A stretch of DNA of 64,000 bases from Manis javanica (taxonomy: Eukaryota > Chordata > Mammalia > Pholidota > Manidae). This document shows, piece by piece, positions 22,471 through 32,980 of the stretch. How positions within the stretch are numbered: the first letter of the stretch is position 1; the number at the start of each line of letters is the position of its first letter. The stretch lies in the NCBI RefSeq assembly GCF_040802235.1, contig NC_133167.1, forward strand, positions 43,646,001-43,710,000, written 5' to 3'. The position numbers and the translations under genes were made by a program. The notes beneath the pieces were generated by a model that saw only the letters and a list, made by a program, of their open reading frames with translations, did no database searches and was not told the DNA's origin.

Positions 22471-23790
22471 CAGTTCCTGTGTGCTGACCTCCAATGAGTT
22501 CTGCACAGTGGTATAGAGGGCATGTCAAAGTGTGGGCAAAGGGTCTGTTTGTTTCTATGCAGAAGATCAAGGCCTAGCTTGGATACCCAGAAAATGAACT
22601 AAGATACAATATGAGGAGGAGCTTCCAGCATCAGCACTCTCTGGAGGACTCGCGCCAGGGGGATTATCATCAAAAAGCCTCCACAGGGATCCGGGCGATG
22701 CTGCGGTTGTGGCTGCATCCACCCCACCGTTTCCTGGACTTGCCATAGGAATGAGGAGGGAGATGTCTAGGCTGGCATGTGCATACAGTGAGACAACGAA
22801 TTTGACCGGATATGTACTGTTGGAACTCAACCAGGAGTTGCGAGGGGTACAAGTTGTAGCACTCCAAAATCTTATGACTATAGAATATCTATGGTTAAAA
22901 GAACATATGGGATGTGAACAGATCCCAGAAATGGGCTGCTTTAATTTGTCTGATTTCTCTCAGACTGTTCAAGTAGAGTTGGACAATATTCATCGTATCA
23001 TAGACAAATTTTCACAAATGCCTAGGGTGCCTAAATGGTTTCCTTGGCTTCACTGGAGATGGATGGTAATTATAGATTTGCTTTGTTTATGTCACTGTAT
23101 TCCTATTATGTTAATATGTGTGTGCAAATTAGTTAGTAGTTTAAACCTATACATACTTATGGTACTCTACAAGAAGATATGTCAAAGAAATAATCAATCC
23201 TCCCATGTTTTCTTCCATATGCTACCTCTATAGCTTTTCTTCTTCCTTCCTAATTACAACCCTTAAATAGAATTTGTGCCTCATATCGAATTTACCGAGT
23301 ATTACAATTCCTCCAGGTGGTAAAGATACCTCGAGACAAGTGCTGGGCATAGAAGCCACAGGGCATAAATCTGCAAAGAAGTAAAAAGCTAACCTTTTCA
23401 AACAATATGGCTTCTCTCTCACTTACCAACTTTACATTTCCCTGTATGGCCCCGGAAGATGACTGGTTAGCCAGAGACGGGTAAGATTCCTCAAGGGAGG
23501 AACAACCTAAGACAGGCACAGTCACAGGGGGGCCATCAGGTGAGAAATTGGGGATCAACAGAGGTGAGGCTCAGAACCTCACCCCTCCTGCTTTGAGAGA
23601 AATCTTCTTCATCCGTGGATGTTTTGCTGCCCTTGTCTAGCCTGGATTAATACTTAGTCCATAGGCACACACCTGATCATCTACATTTGCCCTCTTACAG
23701 CACTAAACTATGTTTTCTACCTTTATCTTGCATCTACCTACCACTTCAGCATTTTATTAAAAATAAAAATAATAATAATAAAGGGAGAAA
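22471..23790 (+). pseudogene. Captured retroviral env transmembrane region to polypurine tract
   Basis: This is the 3' part of a retroviral envelope gene. An open stretch at 22709-23233 (174 codons) encodes, in order, a helical region (VALQNLMTIEYLWLKEHMGC), a two-cysteine loop (GCEQIPEMGC), a second helical stretch (VELDNIHRIIDKFSQMP), a tryptophan-rich membrane-proximal part and a hydrophobic anchor (MVIIDLLCLCHCIPIMLICV). There is no CX6CC motif, so it resembles class II/lentivirus-type rather than gammaretrovirus-type transmembrane subunits; this is inference. The fusion peptide and surface subunit are missing or degraded. The ATG is arbitrary. About 550 bp of 3' non-coding sequence follow, ending in a polypurine tract, AAAGGGAGAAA, at 23780-23790. 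The same segment recurs at 49701-51015. Confidence 0.7.
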
Positions 23791-24113
23791 TGTGGGATCA
23801 ACATATAAATCAAGTATAAAAATCAAACGAATATTCATATTTGACCTGATTGTTTATAGGTCAAAATGCGTGATCAAAACCGAAAGTTTCTGTGATGACT
23901 GCCCTTGTACTGTTCACCATGTAAGAACTTATTCACTATGTAAGAATTCGTTCACCATGTAAGAACTTGTTCGTTATGCTTCAGAAGATTGGAGACTGAC
24001 GAGAATTAGGCTTGAGATTGATTAATGATTGTACACTGAGCACTGACCCCCCTATACTGAATTTTATTGTTGTTAACAACCATTTGATCAATAAATATGA
24101 GAGGTGCCCTGTC
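23791..24113 (+). repeat. Truncated retroviral LTR (U3-R) used as L1 3' end
   Basis: The LTR begins TGTGGGATC right after the polypurine tract and runs 323 bp. It has a 19-bp direct repeat (GTTCACCATGTAAGAACTT) three times at 23912-23968. AATAAA lies at 24090-24095, and the sequence turns into poly(A) at 24114, 18 nt after it. U5 is absent. This is what a polyadenylated viral-type RNA would give, so the LTR was copied from RNA that ended in R. The copies at 51016-51338 (323 bp) and 55679-55975 (297 bp) end at the same base. Confidence 0.85.
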
Positions 24114-24127
24114 AAAAAAAAAAAAGC
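24090..24127 (+). terminator. LTR poly(A) signal and poly(A) tail of the chimera
   Basis: AATAAATATGAGAGGTGCCC with cleavage after GTC and an A tract at 24114-24125. Part of the A run overlaps the target duplication. Confidence 0.85.
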
Positions 24128-24134
24128 ACTTTCT
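24121..24134 (+). repeat. 3' target-site duplication of the chimeric L1
   Basis: AAAAAGCACTTTCT, identical to 15478-15491, lies directly after the poly(A). It fixes the 3' boundary of the insertion beyond the LTR. Confidence 0.9.
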
Positions 24135-24699
24135 TAAATTATTTTTTTACCTTTATCCCTTGTAATTAAAATGAAGGAAGTGTGTAGAAGAAAAGTGTAA
24201 ATTAGATCACTGGGAGTATATTTTAACTCTAGACCAGACCAAAATACAGAATTCAATCAGGTTTCACAGTTTTATTATTTAGCTTATGAAAGGTGAGATT
24301 AAATGGTCAAGCCATTCTCAATTACATAAGCCTTTTGTTCCTTATTTCTCTTGTCCTTCTGGTAAGAAAATATCCCTGATATTGTGTAATTGGAGTCTCT
24401 GGCATGTGGCAGATTGTGTTTTCTGGAAAACAGACTCTAAGGCAAAGGTTTGTATACAGAATGTTAATCAGGGATTAACACTTGTGGGAAAAAAAGGAAG
24501 CAGAATTTTCCAGAGGGAGAAGTAGAGCTGTGATGCAGGTCCGAAAGCCTAAGTCAGCCCTGCTGGGGAAATCTGAAGCTGAACTGGCCTGCCAGACTTG
24601 TCAGGTGCCAGCACCAATCACTGGATCTCAGCCACCCCAGAAAGGACTTGACCTGGAGTGAGTCATTGCTCTGCACCATTTATAACATAAACTATATTT
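24135..24699. other. Unassigned sequence, possibly an old repeat
   Basis: No gene seen. The part near 24410-24660 is less AT-rich and looks like a decayed interspersed repeat, but I could not name it. Confidence 0.35.
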
Positions 24700-25080
24700 T
24701 TCCCACTGATTTGAAACATCACTTAAAAAATATACAAGGTTATACGTTTGTCCATTATTTGTACTGAAATCCTCAAACTTTATGGTATTGGCTAAACTCC
24801 AGTAAAATGTTGACAAGATGTGGTAGCAGGTATCCTTGCCTTTTTCATAATAAGAATGTTTCTAATATTTCCATGTTAACTAGGATATCTGTAGTAGATT
24901 TCTGATTGGCACAATTTATGAAGTTGTGTTCTACTTCATAAGAGACTCCTGTTCTATGCTTAGTATGTTAATAAATTTTTTGAACATTTAAATAGTTGGT
25001 TATATGTTCTCTTGTTTCATCTCAAAGTAGATGATTATTTAATGATAAGGCTCTGTAGCTAATGGAATTGATTGGCATGA
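24700..25080 (-). mobile_element. Old antisense L1 ORF2 fragment
   Basis: The reverse strand of the part around 24800-25000 follows the L1 reverse-transcriptase region. AGCAGGTATCCTTGCCTTTTT at about 24825 matches the antisense of the conserved GGATG.CCACTCTC region. It is strongly diverged and has no open frame. Confidence 0.65.
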
Positions 25081-27639
25081 TCTTTCAATCCTCCATATAT
25101 CCACTCTTCCCACGGCCTCATTACAGAAGTTTATTTCTCCACCTCTTGACTTTGGGCTGTGCATGTAACTAGTTTTAATCAACAGCAAGTGGGTAGAAGT
25201 CACTCTATACCATTTTGGAGCCTAAACCTTAAGTTATATTGTTTTCACTCATCCTCATGTGCTTCTGGCTCTGCTGTGAAAGGAAAATGTCCTGGCTAGC
25301 CTGATGGCCCAAGCAGAATGAAGATAAGAAATACATGGAGAGATATTAAAATCACATATGATTTTTGCTTTTACATACAGAAATGAGATTAGTCTTAATT
25401 TCTCTTGTTTGATGCTGTTCTGTTTTTGGTATCAGAGAGTATTAACCTTCTAAAATGATAATATATGACACAGAATTTCATCTGGTCTATGACTATGACA
25501 GTGTATGCAAAATTGCCAATCATTTGGTTTTATCAAATCACTTCATAATTTTTATCAATTACTTATCTTTTTTATTATCTTCCTTCTAGTCTTTTTGAGT
25601 TTTAAATTTTGGTTGTTATTTTTAAGCTTCTTGAATTGATATTTAAGAATATTGTTCTCAGAGAACTGTATTGGTGTACTGTATATATTTTATTATTTAA
25701 TATATTATCATTCAATATTAAATAGTTAATTATTTCTATTTTTCTCTTACTGAAATATATGCAAAATATATATTCTTTCAATTCCAATGACAAGTAAATT
25801 ATGTATACTTAGTTCACTGATTTTTATTGTTTTGTCATAAACCATGATATTAAACAGTTTTAATTTATTGAGATTCATTTGGCTTACTTCTACATGTTAA
25901 ATATTATGAATACTTCAAATATATTTGAAAATAATGTGAATATTATATATTGCTTCTTGGATTCATAATTCTATGTGTTTGCATGTATACACCCTCATAA
26001 ATACATTAAAGAAGCTTTTAAATTATGACATTGATATTCTCTTTATTTCTCCATTAAATTTTCTATTACTGGAATTTGAGGGGAAAATATTATAAATAAG
26101 TATTTTCAATATATAGGATTTATTATTAGTAATATGTATGTTTTAATTACATGATAAAATATAAGTATGAAGAATTTAAATAGTTTATACACTTTAATCC
26201 TTGGTTACAAATACTAAATAGCTTTACTAAATACTGAGTAAAGATAAAATTATACAATGACCTTCAATACATTAAATATACAGTTTAACTGTACTAAGAA
26301 AAACAGATGATGGAAGATGTAACTTGGTTCTTTTTTTACAGCTGTTTATATGTTTTGTAAGTGCAGTCCCAGATAGCTTAAGTGTGATGGACATTGATTA
26401 ATACATGTGACTTTGTTACTACAGTGATGGACATTATGGAAGAAAAGAAATAATTCTCTGAGTGCTGCCACGTTCAGATGAAAGAATGAATTTAAACAAT
26501 TACTAAACTTGTTGCTTCTGAGTCCTTGTTCCTCAGTGAAACATTAGACTTGACAACATCAAAAACAGTCCGAAATAGAGGAAACAAATACTCTCATTTC
26601 AAAAACTGTATTTTCCCCATCACCAAGAAATGCACTGGGTTTAGTTTATAAGTCAGTCTCTTTCATGTGTAGCTTGTGTAAAGTATTTAATCATCTCTTA
26701 ATAAATTGACCAAAAATTTTAAGAAACAACCTCAGAGAGGTGCCACTCGGTCACTCTTAGGTGCAGATTTATCCATGTTTAGCAGCACAATTCCAATTCA
26801 TGGGACTCACCACACAGAAAAAAAAAGTTATGAATTTATTGAAAGCCAAGGAAATATGACTGATGTCCACTGCCACTTACTAAAACTGTCAGTAAAGTGT
26901 GATATGTACAAGAAACTCAGTCCACTCTTGATTAGTCATGTTAATTGGGGTAAAAAATAGCATAATCTGTTTGAATCTAAAAATAAATTCCTAATGTTTC
27001 ATTATGCAAATAACCTTTTCCCCATCTAACCTCTTCATGGAGACTAAGAAGTTTTACTTTTTTTACATGTAATAATTTGAAATGCACTTTATTTTTCTGC
27101 CCCTGTCAACCTTTTGGTAGGAGTCTAAAATCAGTTGTATGATGATGGATAATCAGACAGCCAGAAAAAAAGGTCTTTCTACTTTCTCTATTACCTCATG
27201 GATAAACAAAGAAAATACAAGTAAGTGGCACCTCTCTCGGGTAACCAGACATAATTTGACGAACCTGTTTGACTCCGTATCTCCTGTTTCTCACCGTGCA
27301 CTGTACGACAGGTAGGTTTACCAAGCAGTCTCCTTGATGTTCTGTTGTCCCTTCATGACTGTTCCACCTGGAGGACAGAGATGATAGCAACTAAGGGGAA
27401 CAGAAGGAGAAAAGCAAGCACACATGTAAGTGAAACACTGCAGAGGAGACAGATGTCAATAGATCATTGACTAAATGATTATTTAATGATAACGCTTAAT
27501 GATCGTCCGTCATACTTCCAGCAAGTTCACCATAATTTCAAAGAATGATACTCTTAAGCACAAAATCACTTTCCTTATAGTTCAAGACTTATATAGCTCT
27601 AAAGATTGATCCATGGACCAGCCTCAAAAACGTTTGTTT
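25081..27639. other. AT-rich intergenic stretch with possible old repeats
   Basis: No gene recognised. About 25120-25350 resembles an old mammalian interspersed repeat of unknown family, and 25430-26050 may include weak antisense L1. A 14-bp inverted repeat, AGAGAGGTGCCACT, occurs at 26734-26747 and, inverted, at 27224-27237. Confidence 0.35.
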
Positions 27640-28010
27640 TAAATATTATATCTCCAAAGCTACTTCCTGCTTTCAGCCTTTTTATCTGTTGTCCCTCTTT
27701 CTAGAATGATCCTTCTCTCCTATTCTTCACTTTACCATTCCCTTTCCAATATTCAGGTTTTAAACCACATATTTGCCACCCAAAAAGGCACAATCTTACC
27801 AAATATAGTTCCTCAATAAACCATTCAAGCTGTAGTCCAATACCTCACAGTTTTATTAAAGATACAGATAACCACCTAACAGCAGTCATCACCATGTGAA
27901 ATTGTCTCACATAATTGTTTGCTTATTCATTTACTATCTAGATAGATATTGACATATAAGGACTTTTTCACTGTGAAACCCTTGTTCCTAGGGTAGTGTC
28001 TGTTTCACTG
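27640..28010 (+). repeat. L2 LINE 3' end
   Basis: The order of landmarks follows the L2 3' end in sense orientation: a pyrimidine-rich CTTTCTAGAATGATCCTTCTC part, GTCTCACATAATTGTTTGCTT, then the TAAGGACTTTTTCACTGTG and TTGTTCCTAGGGTAGTGTCTG parts. Diverged, non-coding. Confidence 0.65.
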
Positions 28011-28984
28011 CCAAGACTAAACCTAAGTGGTTATGACCACACACTGTTGGTTAGTAGCAGAAAAATCAGAAGTACCATTATCTGTTGGGTGAAAATTGAT
28101 AAAAATTTGAGCTCTATAGGTATGAGATCATGTCAGAAAACCATACTTGATAATATGTGTTTTTAAAGTTTTAAAATAAACATGCTAAATTAAGTAATTC
28201 TAGTCATATTTGTCTTTTATGTGATTTTGAATATTATTGTTCACAAAAGAATATTTTTTATCTTAATTTGACTAGTCTAAAAATTTAAGAATGAAGAGAA
28301 AAATGTAAATGTGATATATTTGATAGATACAAAGCCAAGAATTGATTACACTTTGAAATATATCTCAATTGTAATTTGTTCACTAGTATAAATTATAATA
28401 ATCCACATAAATTCTAATTTAAAAATAGTTTAGTTTCAATCTCAGATGAAAATAGAAAATGGAAGCTATGATTCATTAGTGTTTACTTTAAACCACATTG
28501 ACAATGATTTTGCATAATAAACATTTTGATATTTTTTATTCCTGAAATTGTCATTGATTATGATAGTCTTTTTTCATGGAAGACGGATCTTGAATTAAGC
28601 TGACATTTAACATTTCATTTACTTGGTTGAAGTAGATAAGATTAAATGACATTATACCTTTGAAATCCATGGACAATAGGAGACATAAAAAAAATGTGAG
28701 CATTCAGACTACAGGGAGACCTTGTACAAATCTGAATGTCTGTTGGGCATACTGTAGGATGACTTAAAATAATACTGTTGCTTTAATAAAAATTGGACAT
28801 ATCCCTAACACTTTCCTACCACTTCAACAAATATATGTACTTTAAACTATAAAATAAGTTAGTATTTTTCTCAGCATTAACATAGAAAATGTTTTGTCAA
28901 AATTATTGAAAGAGATTTTTAGTTATTAGCACAGTAAAAACTAAGTAGGCTAAAAACATAGTTAGGATTACAAAACACTTTTTT
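28011..28984. other. AT-rich stretch containing one arm of a diverged duplication
   Basis: About 28011-28210 is alignable with 30470-30700 (shared CAGAAAAATCAGAAGTACC / CAGGAAAAATCAGAAGTACC and flanks). The remainder is AT-rich with nothing recognised. Confidence 0.4.
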
Positions 28985-29330
28985 AAGATTAAATATGATT
29001 GACATACAGCAGTATACATTTAAGGTGTACAGCATAATGATTTTGACATTTACCATGAAATTACTAACACCTTTAGTAAACTTCCATCATTTCATATAGA
29101 TTCAATTAAAAAAGAGAAAAATACTTTTTTTCCTCAGAACTCTTAGGATTTACTCTTAACTTTCATGTATGGTATACAGCAATGTTAACTATAGTCATCG
29201 TGTTGTACATGCGGTCAAAAGGTACAAACTTCTGTTTATAAGATATTACTAGGGATGCAATGTATATATTTATCACCTTTAATAGAATTTAGTTTAAAAT
29301 ACATATATATATAATTTTTAGTTAGAAGTC
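28985..29330 (+). mobile_element. Old L1 (L1M) 3'UTR fragment
   Basis: TTTAAGGTGTACAGCATAATG near 29020, AACTCTTAGGATTTACTCTT near 29140 and TAACTATAGTCATCGTGTTG near 29185 follow the order of the conserved L1MA/L1MB 3'UTR. No coding capacity. Confidence 0.75.
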
Positions 29331-30229
29331 CTTTACTTGGGTGGATATTCATATCTAGTGTTGTCTCCTTTCTGGGCTTTGTTCTTTAAGTCTTAACTAT
29401 ATTTATTTTTCCTGCACTAGAGTTGCCCAGTGAGTAAAAGACCTGGTTCTCATTTCTTGTGGCCGAAGCCAAATACAGAAACCTCACTGAATCCACCTGA
29501 GGAGATTCTAGGAATCTTGCAGCCATTCATCTTATTACCAGACACAGAACACAATTATTTTTTGAATGATAATAAAATCATATTAATTATAATAAATAAT
29601 GTGATTACACTGAAAGAGAGGGGAACACGTTTTTATTCAAACAAAGGTTATATGTGGAAAAACTATTTTCTTCTCAAACAAAATTCTACTTTTAAAAATC
29701 ATGCTACATTTTAGTTTGTTTCATTTATAAATTATGAATTCCTTGTAATTTTTTGTCCTGGCATTGGTAATTGCCTTTTCCAAAAACAGAAAAGATATTT
29801 ATATTTATCTTATTTTGAAAAAGTTCCAGAGCCATTATTTGGACAATCATGAGGTCTGAACACCTGTCCAGACACTAAGATTCTAACACTTTGAACTCTG
29901 TAGCCACGCCTACTGGGATATAATTTGCTTGATTCACTAGGGATTGGTGGCCTATTCCCAAGGTAGCTGGCCGGGCAAGCATTGAGAATTCTGCCCAAAC
30001 ACAAACTCTATTGATAGTTGGAAGCTAACCTATTTGATACCAAGTTACAAAGAGCAAAGCAACATAAATTCTGAAAGATACAGCAAGCAAAAGGCAGATG
30101 TAAAAGGAAGCAGAGTAGAGAAGGGGCAATCAACAGAGTTACTAGGAAAAACACAGGAAAGATAGCAAGGAAGTGACTGGAAATTTTAAGACTTCCAAAG
30201 TTGGAGTTGAGTGTTAAGAGTTTCTGTGA
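29331..30229. other. Intergenic stretch, nothing recognised
   Basis: An open frame at 29430-29714 (94 codons) has no recognisable domain and AT-rich background composition. About 29830-30000 is less AT-rich and may be an unidentified old repeat. Confidence 0.35.
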
Positions 30230-30435
30230 TATCTGAAAAATATCCCGAAATTCTTGAGGGCAAAGGTTTTGTTGCCATATTTCCTAACTGCCCCCTATCC
30301 CTTTAAAATAAAGCTTGTTCATTTTCTATCTCTACACTAAAATGTAAGGGCTTTTCTACAATGAAACTCTTATTCCTAGAACAGAGTCTGGTACCAAATC
30401 GATGCCATTAAATACTCACTGAAAATAAATAAAAC
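30230..30435 (+). repeat. L2-like LINE 3' end fragment
   Basis: Strings such as TCTTGAGGGCAAAGGTTTTG, TCCTAGAACAGAGTCTGGTA and a final AATAAATAAAAC resemble the L2 3' end in sense orientation. It aligns in part with the L2 copy at 27.9 kb. Confidence 0.5.
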
Positions 30436-32739
30436 ATAGAAGATGTGATTGACTGAGGTAGAGGGTTCACGGTTTCACTGCCGGGAAAGTAGTCACAGAT
30501 GTAAGCTTTACTGGCTATTACCACACACTCTGCACTGGTGGCAGGAAAAATCAGAAGTACCCTTACCCATTGGCTGGAAGTCAATGAAGAAATGGGTTCT
30601 ACAGGTAGATGTAAGATATCAGAGAATCAAGTTTGATAATATATAACCTTATTTTTGACTTTTAAAATATATGTGACAAAGTAAACAATTTTAGCCACAC
30701 ATTTTTCAGTGATTTTGATATTTTTTCAGGACTTACGTGTAGAATCTAAAACACTATTAGTAATTCGCTATATTACTTTATCTGAAAAGATCTTATAGTT
30801 TCCTTTTAATTGTACATTTGGAATTTTTGATTTCCTATTGATGGGAAATTGTACATTTGGTGATATTTTATTTAGAATTATTAAGTATCTATAAATATAA
30901 AGATAATATATTCTTAAAATACACTTTGAGTAGTATTGGAAATTCCAAGACTTGTATTAGTAGCTGCAGACAAAAAATGGTTTTAAATGTGAAGAGATGA
31001 TCACCTGGAGTAGATTATTGCTATATCTTGCAACTTTGCAGTGTTTTCTTAATTTTTCTACGTTGTCAAACCATTAATGTGTTAGATTCCAAGCAATATG
31101 TATTGCTTCTTAGCCCCAAACTTTAATTGAAAATTCCATTAAGATACTAATCCATTACTATCATCACCACCACCATCAAAATTATCCGTACTGGTTATTT
31201 AAAAGACGGTGAAAAAGAAAGATAGAGAACATTTCTCTTCTTACAACATATGCATCTCTAACTTGATCTCCATTGACCATTTTCACTTTTTATCTACCCC
31301 TGCAAACTAATGCCTGCAAACTAATCACCTAATATTGTTTATTGCTGCTATGGGTCATTGAACCTAAAATACATTCTTCTCTTTTTCTGGAAATTCTTCG
31401 CTTCCAAATTCTGTTTGTTTCCTGTAACACCTTGTTTAAATACCAATGCCCAAAAAGGCTTCTTCCTTATTTAGAGTAAGACTTTTCTTATTCTGAAATT
31501 CTCAGTGTTTGCACGTTTTATATCTATTATTATATTTTGCTTGTTGTTTTTCCTTACATATATTTGTATACGTGTGTGTGTGCATATATAAAGACCTCTC
31601 TCTCGAAAGTCTTTTTAACAGAAACACACTTTCTATTTATCTGGGTTTTTATTCAGGTCCAAAGAAGTGATATGTCATTTATTAAGAGGGTAATAAATAT
31701 AATGAATGAACATGAAATTAACACTTGACCAAAAGAGAAAGAAGTAGGTAAAAAAAAACTAAAGACAATCTCCCAATAATATTTTCTGTGAGTGGTGAGT
31801 GTATGTGTGTGCACACACATAACATGGTTTCATTAGTTACTTGGGAACATTCTTGGAATGACTTTTCTTCTCAGAGATGTTGCATGTTTTCCATATCTAT
31901 CCCTTGCAGAGCTGGTAAGAAAGGTATAACATACAGATTTGACCTGGAAGCTTTCAACTTGTTCAGATGTGGACTCTAGGTTAAGACTGAGAAGAACTAC
32001 TAGCTACAGGGATAATTCTCACCTGTAGATTATAGCATTGTGCTTGCATTCCAAGATTTGCAGTGAGGACTGCATAATATCAAATTACACTTACACTCCT
32101 AAAGGAGTTATTTCATTTCTCTTAGTTAATTCTCCCGGTATCTAAGTCTTATGTCTTCTATCTTACATATATGGTGTTAAAATTATTTCTTATAAGAATC
32201 CTGTTGCATCAGAACTAAACTTCCCTAGAAAGTGGAATTATCATTGTTGTTATATCTATCATATTTTGAAATATGAATTTCAAATGCAGAAATTGCCTCC
32301 TAAATATTCTACCTCACATAATCAGAATAGGAAATTTTTATTCATCAATTTTTATTTCAAGGCTTCTGATAAATCTCTATAATTTTTCACTAACTCCTTT
32401 TCATTTTCTTCCGATTTTTCTTAAGAACTTTAGTCTATGCTTAACAGATTCCTGATATGCAGAAAAGTCAGTGAAGCTTAATATAATTTATTTGTAGTAT
32501 GGTCTTTTAAAAATTGTTCCTCTCCTCAAATGTTTTTAAGACTTCTTGAAGATTTCATTTATAATACTATTTTATGCATCTTAAAAATCTGGAGTTAATT
32601 AATTTCTGGGTAATTTCTTTTACATTTATATTAGCACTTTATCCAAAAATGCACAGAAATATAACAGCACTTTGCATCGAAGGTGATCTGCATCTTTGAT
32701 TTATAATCTTTGTTCATTTTTAGTTGTTTATATTTTTAA
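30436..32739. other. AT-rich intergenic stretch
   Basis: It contains the second arm of the diverged duplication (30470-30700). Around 31270-31510 there is weak L2-like sense sequence (AATGCCCAAAAAGGCTTCTTC). No genes are supported. Confidence 0.35.
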
Positions 32740-32980
32740 TTCTGTACTGAATTATAACAAATACAGAGGAAAGTATATGAATCATAAATTACTAGGCTGA
32801 TGAACTTTCAAAGTGAATGCACCTGGGTAACGAGCATCTGGATCAAGACACAGAACACCAGCCTCCAGAAGCCTCCTCATGAGCCCGGCCAGGCACTGTC
32901 CTTCCTTCTCCAAATAACCATACCTTGACATCTAACACCACGGATGAGCTTTGCATGTTCTGGAACATATTACAAGGGAA
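32740..32980 (-). mobile_element. Old antisense L1M 3'UTR fragment
   Basis: The strings GCTGATGAACTTTCAAAGTGA, CGAGCATCTGGATCAAGACAC and AGCCTCCTCATGAG follow the reverse complement of a conserved L1M 3'UTR block (GATGAATTTTCACAAAGTGA and so on). Non-coding. Confidence 0.7.

Larger units (their letters stand above)
15492..24120 (+). mobile_element. Full-length L1 carrying a retroviral env-LTR 3' tail (chimeric retrotransposon, copy 1)
   Basis: One insertion of about 8.6 kb lies between perfect 14-bp duplications. In order it holds a 5'UTR with tandem monomers (15492-17066), ORF1 (17067-18044), ORF2 (18120-21940), an L1 3'UTR and A-rich tract (21941-22312), a 158-bp adenylated module (22313-22470), a retroviral env-to-LTR segment (22471-24113), and a terminal poly(A). 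L1 duplications form at the outer ends of the reverse-transcribed RNA. Their position outside the LTR therefore shows that the RNA ran from the L1 promoter through the retroviral segment. All ORFs have stops, so this copy is not active. Confidence 0.9.

Noticed and set aside
22709..23233. Domesticated envelope gene (syncytin-like)
   Set aside because: It lacks surface subunit and fusion peptide, has no 5' exon or signal peptide, lies in an L1 insertion, and is broken in the sister copy.
29430..29714. Open frame of 94 codons as a small gene
   Set aside because: AT-rich background composition, no domain, no recognised promoter or neighbouring exon.
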